Shown: positions 42,462 through 50,614 of the stretch, piece after piece
Position numbering within the stretch: position 1 is the first letter of the stretch
Layout of the letters: each line of letters opens with the position of its first letter
Assembly (NCBI RefSeq): GCF_016702655.1
Contig: NZ_JADJDO010000001.1
Span: 434,001-498,000 of the forward strand
Origin: Ideonella sp.
GTDB taxonomy: Bacteria > Pseudomonadota > Gammaproteobacteria > Burkholderiales > Burkholderiaceae_C
Direction of reading: 5' to 3'
Length of the DNA stretch: 64,000 bases
Position numbers and translations under genes: made by a program
Notes under the pieces: model-generated
Databases searched by the model: none
What the model was told of the DNA's origin: nothing
Seen by the model: only the letters and a program-made list of their open reading frames with translations

Positions 42462-45407
42462 TCAGCGTCCGCGCAGACCTGTCTCCAACGCGTACAAAGG
42501 AGCCTTGTAGTACGGGCTCACCTCGGACTGGGCGCTGAACGCCTCCTTGGCCTGCAGCGCCAGGCGTCGCGCCTTGGCGCGGTCGCCGGCAGCAAGGGCG
42601 CATACGCCCGTCAACGCCCGGTACCGCGCCAGCCAAGGGGCATGCACATAGTTGTCGGCCTTCTCTTCGGCGGCCACCGCAGCCTCGAGCAGGCCCAGGC
42701 CGTCGCGGACTTGCCCCAGCGTACACAGCACCTCGCCCCGCATCGCCAGATAGATCGGAACATAGGATTCAGGATCATCGGGCCGCGGCGCGAGGTGCTG
42801 CGCCAGTTCGTTCGCGCCTTTCGCATCGCCGAGCGAGAGCCGGTTCAAGGCGCGTGCAAACACCACGGCGCGGGCGTTGGCCTCCGGATTCAGGCCGACT
42901 CCCCGGATCGCCTGGAGACTCGGCGCCGTGGCCAGCAGGGCTTCAGCCTCCGCGTGACGGCCCTGCATCCTCAAGTTCTTCGCCATCAGCACATGGTCCC
43001 ACGCTGCATGCGGATGCTCGGCCTCGCCCATGTCGTGGCGCGCCGACCGCTGCGCCCGCAGCGCCGCATCTGCCAGCTCATGTTGACCCGCATCCATCAG
43101 TGCGTTGCCGAGCGCCGACTCGAGCAGGAAGCGCTTCTCCGGCGTGTTGGCCACGGCTCGAAGCAGCGGCGCGCTTCGTTCCATCAGGGGCACTCCGCCG
43201 GCAACGTCGCCCCAGGTGGCGCGCATGCTGCCCAGCCAGAAGTCGAGCTGGGCGATGAGCCAGGGCGGTAGTTGCGCGGACTGCGCAACCAATGCGGCCC
43301 GGCTTCGCTCGACAGCCGCAAATGCCTGCGCAAAGGGAACTTGCTGCGCGTTGACGTATTCCGACGACCAGTACCTTGCCGACTCGAATTCGGCCCGGAC
43401 CTCATGGGCGCCGCCGAGGGCTCGCAGGCCGGCAATGGCAGGCTCGAAAAACTCGTCGGTGGCGCGCTTGAAGTGCGCCGTGGTGCGCAAGGTGAAGGCG
43501 ATCTGCAGGCGCATCGCGATGGCCGCACGCGATAGCGGCCCTTCACTTTCGAGTGCACTCTGGATTGCCCGCTCGTACATCGGCACGGCGTCGTCGAGCC
43601 GGTTGCGGATGACGAGCAGCCGCGCCCGCTGGGCCAGCACCAGGGCGGCGGCCACCGACGGTCGGCGGTCATCGTGCTCGAGGTCCACCGCCAGCGTGTC
43701 GAGCAGCGCCGTCGCGTCGTCGAGCTTGCCGCGCTCGATCAGAACGCGTGCGAGCAGCGTCAGGCCTTCCGGCCGCAAGCCGGCATCGTCGCCGGCCAGG
43801 GCGATTGCCTCTCGCGCATGGCGCTCCGCCTCGTCCGGGCGACCGTCGTCGAACAGCGCCTGCGCGAGAACCAGCCGGGCGCGCGCCTGCTCGCCCGCCG
43901 TTGCGCGTCCGGCGGCCAGCGACGCGATCAGCTTGGCCGCGTACGTGCCTGCCAGCTCGTTGGCCCCCATGTCGGCGAAGATCCCGCCCACGATGCCGTA
44001 GAGCTCGGCCTGCAACTGCGGCTGCGCAGCGAACTTGGTTTCGATCAGCCTGGCGCCCCGCTCCAGCAGCAACTCGGCCGGCAATTGCCTCAGCTCGCTG
44101 TTCGCCGGGTTGCCGCGCTCGTTGATCTTGAACACGTCGACGACGAACTCCTTGACCGCGCGCGAGCGCTCGGCCTCGTCATTGGCCCGCCTGGCCTGAA
44201 CAACGGCGACACCGGCACCGCCCAGCACCGCAAGCAGGACGACGCCGCCGGACGCGAACACGGTTCGGTGCCTGCGCACGAGCTTAGCCAGGCGGTAGGA
44301 CAGGCTGTCGGGCTGCGCCAGCACCGTCTCGCCGGCGAGGTAGCGTTCGATGTCCTCGGCCAGCGCATCGGCAGTCGCGTAGCGCTGGCCCGGCTCGCGC
44401 CTGAGCGCCTTCGCAAGGATCGCGTCGATCTCGCCGCGCAGCGCCTTGGCTCTGGCCTTGTCCTGCGTCCGGCTGCTCGCCGGCGGCGGCTCGTCCGTGA
44501 GGATCGCTTGTTCCAGCGCCGCCAGGCTCTTGCGCTCCGGGGCGTAGGGAAGTTCGCCGCTCAGCAGTTCGTACAGCAGCACGCCGAGCGAGTAGACGTC
44601 GGACTGCACGGTGATGGCTTCGCCGCGGATCTGTTCGGGCGAGGCGTAGTGCGGGGTGAGCACGCGGTCTTGCGCTCGCGTGAGCTGCGCGTCCCCAGCC
44701 TCGTGCAGCAGCTTGGCGATGCCGAAGTCCAGCAGATGCGCCTGGCCGTCGGCGGTGACGAGCACGTTGGAGGGTTTCAGGTCGCGGTGCACGACGAGCC
44801 GGCCGTGCGCGTAGGCCACGGCACGGGCAACCTGCTGGAACAGGCGCAGGCGTTCGGGGACGGTCGGGTTCTTGGCCTCGCACCAGGCGTCGATCGGCTG
44901 GCCGTCGATGTGTTCGAGCGCCAGGTAGGGCCGGCCCATGGCATCGACGCCGGCGTCGTAGAGCCGTGCGATGTGCGGGTGTTCGAGCAGCGCGCCGATG
45001 TCGCGCTCGCGCGCCATGCGTTCGGCCAGGCCCGCGCCCCAGGCCAGGCGCGGGAGCTTCAAGGCGATCTGGCGTTTGAGGCTGCCGTCGGCGCGCTCGG
45101 CGAGCCAGACCGCGCCCATGCCGCCATGGCCGATTTCGCGCAGCAGACGGTAGGGGCCGACGAGGTCGCCGGCTCGGGCGAGCGAGGGGTCGGCGGCGCT
45201 GCTCTCTTGCAGCCTGGGACCGCCGGACATGAAGCCGGCGTGGCTGTGCGAGAGGTGCTCGGCGAGCATCTCGCGCAGCCTGGGTAGCAGGTGGGCGTGT
45301 TCGGCGGGCAGTGCGGCGAGCCATGCCTCGGCCTGCGCCGCGTCGAGGTCCAGCGCTTCGTCGAGCAGGCGGCTCAGCAGCGACAGGTCGGTGGCATTGA
45401 GCGCCAT
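42462..45407 (-). CDS. Ser/Thr protein kinase with C-terminal TPR-like sensor, copy B
   Basis: A 981-residue protein. The kinase half is nearly identical to copy A (GPYRLLREIGHGGMGAVWLA, HRDLKPSNVLV, SPEQIRGE), with one membrane span at ~residue 390. Identity stops just after the membrane span, at the junction AERSRAVKEFVVDVFK. The C-terminal ~560 residues are a different helical TPR-like array (AKLIASLAAGRATAGEQARA, DALLDTLAVDL-like repeats) that ends near Cys-containing ALAAGDRAKARRLALQAKEA. It is followed upstream by the ECF sigma gene 68 bases away on the same strand, so the sigma gene and this kinase may form an operon. Confidence 0.92.
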   Translation of the reverse strand: MALNATDLSLLSRLLDEALDLDAAQAEAWLAALPAEHAHLLPRLREMLAEHLSHSHAGFMSGGPRLQESSAADPSLARAGDLVGPYRLLREIGHGGMGAVWLAERADGSLKRQIALKLPRLAWGAGLAERMARERDIGALLEHPHIARLYDAGVDAMGRPYLALEHIDGQPIDAWCEAKNPTVPERLRLFQQVARAVAYAHGRLVVHRDLKPSNVLVTADGQAHLLDFGIAKLLHEAGDAQLTRAQDRVLTPHYASPEQIRGEAITVQSDVYSLGVLLYELLSGELPYAPERKSLAALEQAILTDEPPPASSRTQDKARAKALRGEIDAILAKALRREPGQRYATADALAEDIERYLAGETVLAQPDSLSYRLAKLVRRHRTVFASGGVVLLAVLGGAGVAVVQARRANDEAERSRAVKEFVVDVFKINERGNPANSELRQLPAELLLERGARLIETKFAAQPQLQAELYGIVGGIFADMGANELAGTYAAKLIASLAAGRATAGEQARARLVLAQALFDDGRPDEAERHAREAIALAGDDAGLRPEGLTLLARVLIERGKLDDATALLDTLAVDLEHDDRRPSVAAALVLAQRARLLVIRNRLDDAVPMYERAIQSALESEGPLSRAAIAMRLQIAFTLRTTAHFKRATDEFFEPAIAGLRALGGAHEVRAEFESARYWSSEYVNAQQVPFAQAFAAVERSRAALVAQSAQLPPWLIAQLDFWLGSMRATWGDVAGGVPLMERSAPLLRAVANTPEKRFLLESALGNALMDAGQHELADAALRAQRSARHDMGEAEHPHAAWDHVLMAKNLRMQGRHAEAEALLATAPSLQAIRGVGLNPEANARAVVFARALNRLSLGDAKGANELAQHLAPRPDDPESYVPIYLAMRGEVLCTLGQVRDGLGLLEAAVAAEEKADNYVHAPWLARYRALTGVCALAAGDRAKARRLALQAKEAFSAQSEVSPYYKAPLYALETGLRGR

Positions 45408-45475
45408 GGGGATCCGGGCGAGCGCGGGGCCTCTCTTCTACGGACGGAACCCTGAGCCCGAACCGGACATGGCCG

Positions 45476-46030
45476 TCATTCCCTGAGCGCGTTCATCAAC
45501 AGCAGGCGCGCCTTCTCCCAGTCGCGCCGCACCGTGCGTTCGGTCAGGTCCAGGCTCTCCGCGATCTCGGCCTCGGAATAGCCGCCGAAGTAGCGCATCT
45601 CGACGACCGTGGCCAGGCGCGGCTCGGCCTCTTCCAGCGCGAACAAGGCTTCGTGAACCTGCAGCACCTCGGCCTCGCCCTCCGGCAGCGTTGCCGCGCC
45701 CTGGGTGTCCAGCGTCAGCTCGGCCAGGTCGCCTCCGCGCCGCTCGGCCTGGCGTTCGCGCACCGAATCGATGATCACCGAGCGCATCACCTTGGACGCG
45801 TAGGCGAAGAAGGCCTTTCGGTCTTCGATGCGCAACTCACCGGCACCGAGGAACCGCAGGTAGGACTCGTGGACCAGCGCCGTGGTCTCGAGGAAGGTGT
45901 TGCGGCCGCCGTCTCGCAGCCGCGAGCGGGCGAGCTTGCGCAGTTCGGAATAGGCCGCCGCGAACAACTCGTCGCGCGCCTCGCGGTTGCCCGCTCCGAC
46001 TTGCTCGATCAACTCGGTCAAGGTGCTCAT
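45476..46030 (-). CDS. ECF-type sigma factor, ECF43-like (kinase-linked)
   Basis: A 184-residue protein starting MSTLTELIEQVGAG at ATG 46030. Sigma region 2 reads TFLETTALVHESYLRFLGAG and KAFFAYASKVMRSVIIDSVR; region 4 reads VVEMRYFGGYSEAEIAESLD, then LTERTVRRDWEKARLLL. In canonical ECF factors the acidic DAED precedes LVQE; here threonines 49-50 (ETTA-LVHE) take that place, as in sigma factors activated by Ser/Thr kinases (EcfP/PknT, EcfK/PknS). No anti-sigma gene is present. It lies just upstream of kinase copy B on the same strand, so that kinase is the likely partner. Confidence 0.88.
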   Translation of the reverse strand: MSTLTELIEQVGAGNREARDELFAAAYSELRKLARSRLRDGGRNTFLETTALVHESYLRFLGAGELRIEDRKAFFAYASKVMRSVIIDSVRERQAERRGGDLAELTLDTQGAATLPEGEAEVLQVHEALFALEEAEPRLATVVEMRYFGGYSEAEIAESLDLTERTVRRDWEKARLLLMNALRE

Positions 46031-46194
46031 CTTGAGCGCGGCCTCCTCTGAGTGCGGATTCTGCGCCCGGGGCCTGCCGATCAACAACCTGGCGCTCGGG
46101 CGCGATGTCCGGTTCGCCGTGCAGGTTGCGTCTGGTAAGGCACGGGCCGATGCCGGGCACGGCCCGCGACGAATCCACCGGAAAGGAAGACACG

Positions 46195-47235
46195 ATGAAC
46201 ACCAACAGCAAGCTGCAGCGCGGCGTCCTTGCCGGCGCGATCGCGCTGGCCGTCACGGCCTGCGGCGGCGGTGGCGACGGCCCCGCAAGCCCGCCGCCGA
46301 TCGTCGGACCGGTGACGACCGACCTGCAGGCAAGGACGCTCGCCGCGCGCAGCATCGACGCCCTGTTCGCCTACGACAACATGAACAGCGAGGCCATCGT
46401 GGCGGCGCTCGGGCCATTGCCGGTGGCCGCGGCGCCTTTGCAATCCAACGCACGCGGCCATCGCCGCCACGCGCTGATCGGGGGCGATGACGGCGGCGGC
46501 GGCGGCGACGACGATCCGCCCGTGCTCGGCAGTGGCAGCTACCCGGTCGCCTGCGCCACCGGCAGCGCGACCACGACGTTCAGCGACACCGACGGCGATG
46601 GCCACGTCAGTGCCGGCGACTTCGCCACGCTGGCCGGCACGGCGTGCCAGCCCCAGGCGGACGGCGCTTGGGCGTTTAGCGGTAGTGTGAAGGTCGACGT
46701 CTACGGCGGCACCAATGTTGAAAGACATCTGTACTACGTCGAAGTCGGCTCGGCAGATCTGCGCGTAACTCACGCGGGCACACCGATCGGCGGCGGCCGC
46801 ACGGCCACCGGCGTCTATCTGATCTCCGTGTCGAACACGGTCGACGGCGCCCCGCCCGACCAGGTGATCTCGGTGGACGACATGGTCATCGCCCACGCTG
46901 ACGTGAACCTTCGCATGACGGGTCTTTCGTACACGGTAGAGGGGTCGAGCAACATCGCAGCTGCGGCCGGCAACTTCGAGACGTCGGTCGATGGCATCGG
47001 CAGCGTGCAGCTCGCGCTGGCGGTGAAGAGCCCGCTGAAGGTCGACTCATCCACCACGCGCTTCCGCCCGAGCGCCGGCACGGTCACGCTCACCGCCGCC
47101 GACTTCAGCTTCGAGGTCGAGTACGGCGCGGCCGACAAGGTGACGATCCGCGTCGACAACGGCAAGGACGGCAGCGTGGACCTGACCGTCGTCACGAACG
47201 TCGCCGCGCTGGACGCGCTGCTGACGACCCAGTAG
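46195..47235 (+). CDS. putative lipoprotein with EF-hand-like loop
   Basis: A 346-residue protein. The signal and lipobox are KLQRGVLAGAIALAVTAC-G, with cleavage before Cys, so lipidation is likely. After a Gly/Asp-rich linker (GGDDGGGGGDDDPP) it has an EF-hand-like calcium loop DTDGDGHVSAGDF. The rest is beta-rich with no recognised family. A ribosome-binding site (GGAAAGGAAG) precedes ATG 46195. It is divergent from the ECF sigma gene with a 164-base spacer, so it is a candidate target of that sigma factor. Confidence 0.72.
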   Translation: MNTNSKLQRGVLAGAIALAVTACGGGGDGPASPPPIVGPVTTDLQARTLAARSIDALFAYDNMNSEAIVAALGPLPVAAAPLQSNARGHRRHALIGGDDGGGGGDDDPPVLGSGSYPVACATGSATTTFSDTDGDGHVSAGDFATLAGTACQPQADGAWAFSGSVKVDVYGGTNVERHLYYVEVGSADLRVTHAGTPIGGGRTATGVYLISVSNTVDGAPPDQVISVDDMVIAHADVNLRMTGLSYTVEGSSNIAAAAGNFETSVDGIGSVQLALAVKSPLKVDSSTTRFRPSAGTVTLTAADFSFEVEYGAADKVTIRVDNGKDGSVDLTVVTNVAALDALLTTQ

Positions 47236-47371
47236 ACCCGGGATCGAATGCCCGGATCCAGCCCCTGGCGCGCAGCGCTGGCGCGCCGTCGGGCCGAAGG
47301 CGCTGTCTGGCACGGACCAGCGACGGCGCCAAGGGTCGTGCGCGGCCGCCGAATGCGCAGGGGCGCCCGCC

Positions 47372-47377
47372 TACAAT
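47372..47377 (+). promoter_or_regulatory. candidate -10 box for near-leaderless ribBX transcript
   Basis: TACAAT ends six bases before the ATG at 47384. The same geometry (NACAAT, 6-8 bases, ATG) is seen before ribD and ribE, and similarly before dnaE. No -35 box is obvious. Confidence 0.4.
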
Positions 47378-47383
47378 CCCCGC

Positions 47384-48481
47384 ATGGCCATCGCCCCCGT
47401 CCCTGAACTCGTTGCCGAGCTTGCCGCCGGCCGCATGGTGATCCTCGTCGACGAGGAGGATCGCGAGAACGAAGGCGATCTCGTCCTCGCCGCTGAGCAC
47501 GTGACGCCCGAGGCGATCAACTTCATGGCCAAGTACGGCCGCGGGCTGGTCTGCCTGACGCTCACGCGCGAGCGCTGCGAGCGCCTGCGCCTGCCGCCGA
47601 TGGCGGCCCGCAACGGCGCCCAGCACGGCACCGCGTTCACCGTCTCGATCGAGGCGGCGACGGGCGTGACGACCGGCATCTCGGCCGCCGACCGCGCGCG
47701 CACCGTGCAGGCCGCGGTGGCGCGCGACGCGAAGGCGAGCGATCTCGTCCAGCCCGGCCACATCTTCCCGCTGCAGGCAGCCGACGGCGGCGTGCTGATG
47801 CGCGCCGGGCACACCGAGGCCGGTTGCGACCTCGCGGCGATGGCCGGGCTGTCGCCGGCGGCGGTGATCTGCGAGGTGATGAACGACGACGGCACGATGG
47901 CGCGCCTGCCCGACCTCGAGGCCTTCGCGCGCGAGCACGGCCTGAAGATCGGCACCATCGCCGCGCTGATCGAGCAGCGCAGCCACACCGAAACGCTGAT
48001 CGAACGCGTCGGCCGGCGCCCGCTCGTCACGGCGCAGGGCGAGTTCGACTGCCATGTCTTTCGCGACCGCGCCGGCGGCTTGCACCTGGCGCTGGCCAAG
48101 GGCCGCTGGACACCCGCCGACGAGGTGCAGGTGCGCGTGCACGAGCCGCTGTCGGTGCTGGATCTGCTCGACACCGGCGCCTGCAGCCACTCATGGCCGC
48201 TCACGCGCGCGCTCGCCGCGATCCAGGGCGGCAAGGGCGGCGTCGCGGTCCTGCTCAACTGCGGCGAGGACGCGGCCGGCCTTGCCGAGCGCTTGCTCGC
48301 CGCCGACGAGCGTGCGTCGGTTGTGCGCGGCCAGATCGACCTGCGCACCTACGGCATCGGAGCGCAGATCCTGCGCGAGCTTGGCGTGCGGCGCATGCGC
48401 CTGCTCGGCAGCCCGCGACGCATGCCGAGCATGACCGGCTACGGGCTCGAGGTGACCGGTTTCATGGCCGCGTCGGACTGA
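47384..48481 (+). CDS. ribB: 3,4-dihydroxy-2-butanone 4-phosphate synthase with degenerate RibA-like domain (RibBX type)
   Basis: A 365-residue protein. The N-terminal DHBP synthase has VILVDEEDRENEGDLVLAAE, then EAINFMAKYGRGLVCLTL and MRAGHTEAGCDLAAMAG. The C-terminal domain keeps the GTP cyclohydrolase II fold (DLRTYGIGAQILRELGVRRM) but lacks the zinc-binding Cys cluster and the CHTH/TGD-type catalytic residues, so it should not make the other riboflavin precursor. Such fusions are known as RibBX. It starts the second half of the split riboflavin gene set. Confidence 0.92.
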   Translation: MAIAPVPELVAELAAGRMVILVDEEDRENEGDLVLAAEHVTPEAINFMAKYGRGLVCLTLTRERCERLRLPPMAARNGAQHGTAFTVSIEAATGVTTGISAADRARTVQAAVARDAKASDLVQPGHIFPLQAADGGVLMRAGHTEAGCDLAAMAGLSPAAVICEVMNDDGTMARLPDLEAFAREHGLKIGTIAALIEQRSHTETLIERVGRRPLVTAQGEFDCHVFRDRAGGLHLALAKGRWTPADEVQVRVHEPLSVLDLLDTGACSHSWPLTRALAAIQGGKGGVAVLLNCGEDAAGLAERLLAADERASVVRGQIDLRTYGIGAQILRELGVRRMRLLGSPRRMPSMTGYGLEVTGFMAASD

Positions 48482-48491
48482 TCTGACCGCG

Positions 48492-48956
48492 ATGCAGCTT
48501 GCCGACCAGGGTCAGGCGCCCGATCTCGACGGTCAGGGCCTGCGCATCGCGATCGTGCGGGCGCGCTTCAACGAAGCCATCACCACGCGCCTGGCCGAGA
48601 GCTGCCGCGCCGAACTCGCCGCGCTCGGCGTGGACGGCGAGCAGGTCACGCAGGTCGCGGTGCCGGGCGCGCTCGAGGTGCCGCTCGCGCTCGCGGCGCT
48701 CGCCGACAGCGAGCGCTTCGACGCGCTGGTGGCCATCGGCTGCATCATCCGCGGTGAGACCTATCACTTCGAGCTCGTCGCCAACGAGAGCGGCGCCGGC
48801 GTGTCGCGCGTCGCGCTCGACCACCGCATCGCCATCGCCAACGCGATCCTGACCGTCGAGGACGAGGCCCAGGCCTGGGCGCGCGCCGAGGTCAAGGGGC
48901 GCGACGCGGCGCGCGTCGCGGTCGAGATGGCGCGCCTGATGCAGGCCTGGTCATGA
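48492..48956 (+). CDS. ribH: 6,7-dimethyl-8-ribityllumazine synthase
   Basis: A 154-residue protein with IAIVRARFNEAITTRLAESC, the binding loop VPGALEVPLALAALADSERF and GCIIRGETYHFELVANESG. It condenses the pyrimidine and butanone precursors to lumazine. It lies 10 bases after ribBX and overlaps nusB by four bases (ATGA). Confidence 0.97.
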   Translation: MQLADQGQAPDLDGQGLRIAIVRARFNEAITTRLAESCRAELAALGVDGEQVTQVAVPGALEVPLALAALADSERFDALVAIGCIIRGETYHFELVANESGAGVSRVALDHRIAIANAILTVEDEAQAWARAEVKGRDAARVAVEMARLMQAWS

Positions 48957-49420
48957 CGCAGGCCGCGCCGCGCGCCAAGGCTGGCCCGAAGCCGAAGTCG
49001 TCACGGCGCCGCTCGCGCGAGTTCGCGCTGCAGGGCCTGTATGAATGGCTGGTCTCTGCCGCCGAGCCGGGCCTGATCGATGCCCACATGCGCGAGCAGG
49101 ACGACTTCGACAAGTGCGACAAGGCGCACTTCGACATGCTGCTGCACGGCTGCATCGCCGAGGCGGCTGCCCTCGACACGCTGCTCGCGCGCCATGTCGA
49201 CCGCAAGACGAGCCAGCTCTCGCCGATCGAACACGGCGTGCTGCTGATCGGCGTCTATGAGCTCAAGCACTGCATCGACATCCCGTACCGCGTGGCGATC
49301 AACGAGGCGGTCGAGCTCGCGAAGAGTTTCGGCGGCACCGACGGCCACAAGTACGTCAACGGCGTGCTCGACAAGGCCGCTGGCGAGCTGCGCGCTGCCG
49401 AGGTGCAGGCTCGGCGCTGA
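48953..49420 (+). CDS. nusB: transcription antitermination factor NusB
   Basis: A 155-residue all-helical protein. RRRSREFALQGLYEWLVSAA, HVDRKTSQLSPIEHGVLLIG and PYRVAINEAVELAKSFGGTD, followed by HKYVNGVLDKAA, are the NusB signatures. With NusE it binds boxA in rRNA leaders. It overlaps ribH by four bases, the usual linkage in proteobacteria. Confidence 0.97.
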   Translation: MTQAAPRAKAGPKPKSSRRRSREFALQGLYEWLVSAAEPGLIDAHMREQDDFDKCDKAHFDMLLHGCIAEAAALDTLLARHVDRKTSQLSPIEHGVLLIGVYELKHCIDIPYRVAINEAVELAKSFGGTDGHKYVNGVLDKAAGELRAAEVQARR

Positions 49421-49441
49421 ACGGTTCGCCCTCGCCGTCGC

Positions 49442-50608
49442 ATGAAGCTCGCGTCCCGTCTCGACCGCATCGAGCCGTTCTATGTGATGGAGTGCGCCAA
49501 GGCGGCGGTCGAGATCGCGCGCAGCCCCGCTTGCGCCGGTTCGCCGATGATCTACCTGAACATCGGCGAGCCCGACTTCACCGCGCCGCCACCGGTGCTC
49601 GCCGCAGCCCGCGCCTGCATGGAAGGCGGGCGCACGCATTACACCCAGGCTACCGGCGAGCCGGCCTTGCGCGATCGCATCAGCCGCTGGTATGGCGAGC
49701 GTTTCGGGCTCGACATTTCGCCGCAGCGCATCGTCGTCACCGCGGGCGCATCGGCAGCCTTGCAGCTCGCCTGCCTGGCCCTCGTCGAGCGCGGCGACGA
49801 GGTGCTGATGCCCGACCCCTGCTATCCCTGCAACCGGCATTTCGTCGCCGCTGCCGACGGCGTGCCGGTGCTCGTGCCGGCAACGGCCGAAGAGCGCTTC
49901 CAGTTGAGCGCGGCCAAGGTCGAGGCGGCGTGGACGGCGCAAACGCGCGGCGTGCTGCTCGCGTCGCCGTCGAATCCGACCGGGACTTCGATCGCGCCCG
50001 CCGAGATGGGCCGCATCGTGCAGGCGGTGCGTGCGCGCGGCGGCTTCACGATGGTCGACGAGATCTACCTCGCGCTCTCGTTCGACGCCGCATTCGGCCG
50101 CAGCGCGCTTTCCCACGGTGACGACGTGATCGCCATCAACAGCTTCTCAAAATACTTCTGCATGACCGGCTGGCGCCTCGGCTGGCTGGTGCTGCCCGAG
50201 GCGCTCGTACCTGCGGTCGAGAAGCTGGCGCAGAACCTCTACATCTGCCCGTCGAGCCTGGCGCAGCAGGCGGCGCTGGCCTGCTTCGAGACCGAGGCCA
50301 TTGCCGAGTACGAGCGCCGGCGCGCCGAGTTCCGCGCACGCCGGGACTATCTCGTGCCCGCACTGGAGGGCCTGGGCCTGCGCGTGCCGGTCGCGCCCGA
50401 CGGCGCCTTCTACGCATGGGCCGACTGCTCGGCCCATGCGGCGAGCAGCTGGGACTTCTGCTTCGACATGATGCGCCGCGCCCATGTCGCGATCACGCCC
50501 GGGCGCGACTTCGGCCACAGCGGCACCGAGCGCTTCGTGCGCCTGTCGTACGCGAGCTCGCTGCCTGCGCTGCGCGAGGCGGTGCAGCGCCTGTCGCGGG
50601 TGCTCTGA
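49442..50608 (+). CDS. PLP-dependent aminotransferase, class I/II
   Basis: A 388-residue fold-type I aminotransferase. It has LNIGEPDFTAPPPVLAAARA, TGEPALRDRISRWYGERFGL, the SPSNPTGTSIAP substrate/cofactor segment and the Schiff-base lysine in NSFSKYFCMTGWRLGW (near residue 237). It is adjacent to nusB as in other Burkholderiales. The amino-acid substrate cannot be told. Confidence 0.93.
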   Translation: MKLASRLDRIEPFYVMECAKAAVEIARSPACAGSPMIYLNIGEPDFTAPPPVLAAARACMEGGRTHYTQATGEPALRDRISRWYGERFGLDISPQRIVVTAGASAALQLACLALVERGDEVLMPDPCYPCNRHFVAAADGVPVLVPATAEERFQLSAAKVEAAWTAQTRGVLLASPSNPTGTSIAPAEMGRIVQAVRARGGFTMVDEIYLALSFDAAFGRSALSHGDDVIAINSFSKYFCMTGWRLGWLVLPEALVPAVEKLAQNLYICPSSLAQQAALACFETEAIAEYERRRAEFRARRDYLVPALEGLGLRVPVAPDGAFYAWADCSAHAASSWDFCFDMMRRAHVAITPGRDFGHSGTERFVRLSYASSLPALREAVQRLSRVL

Positions 50609-50614
50609 CGAGCC

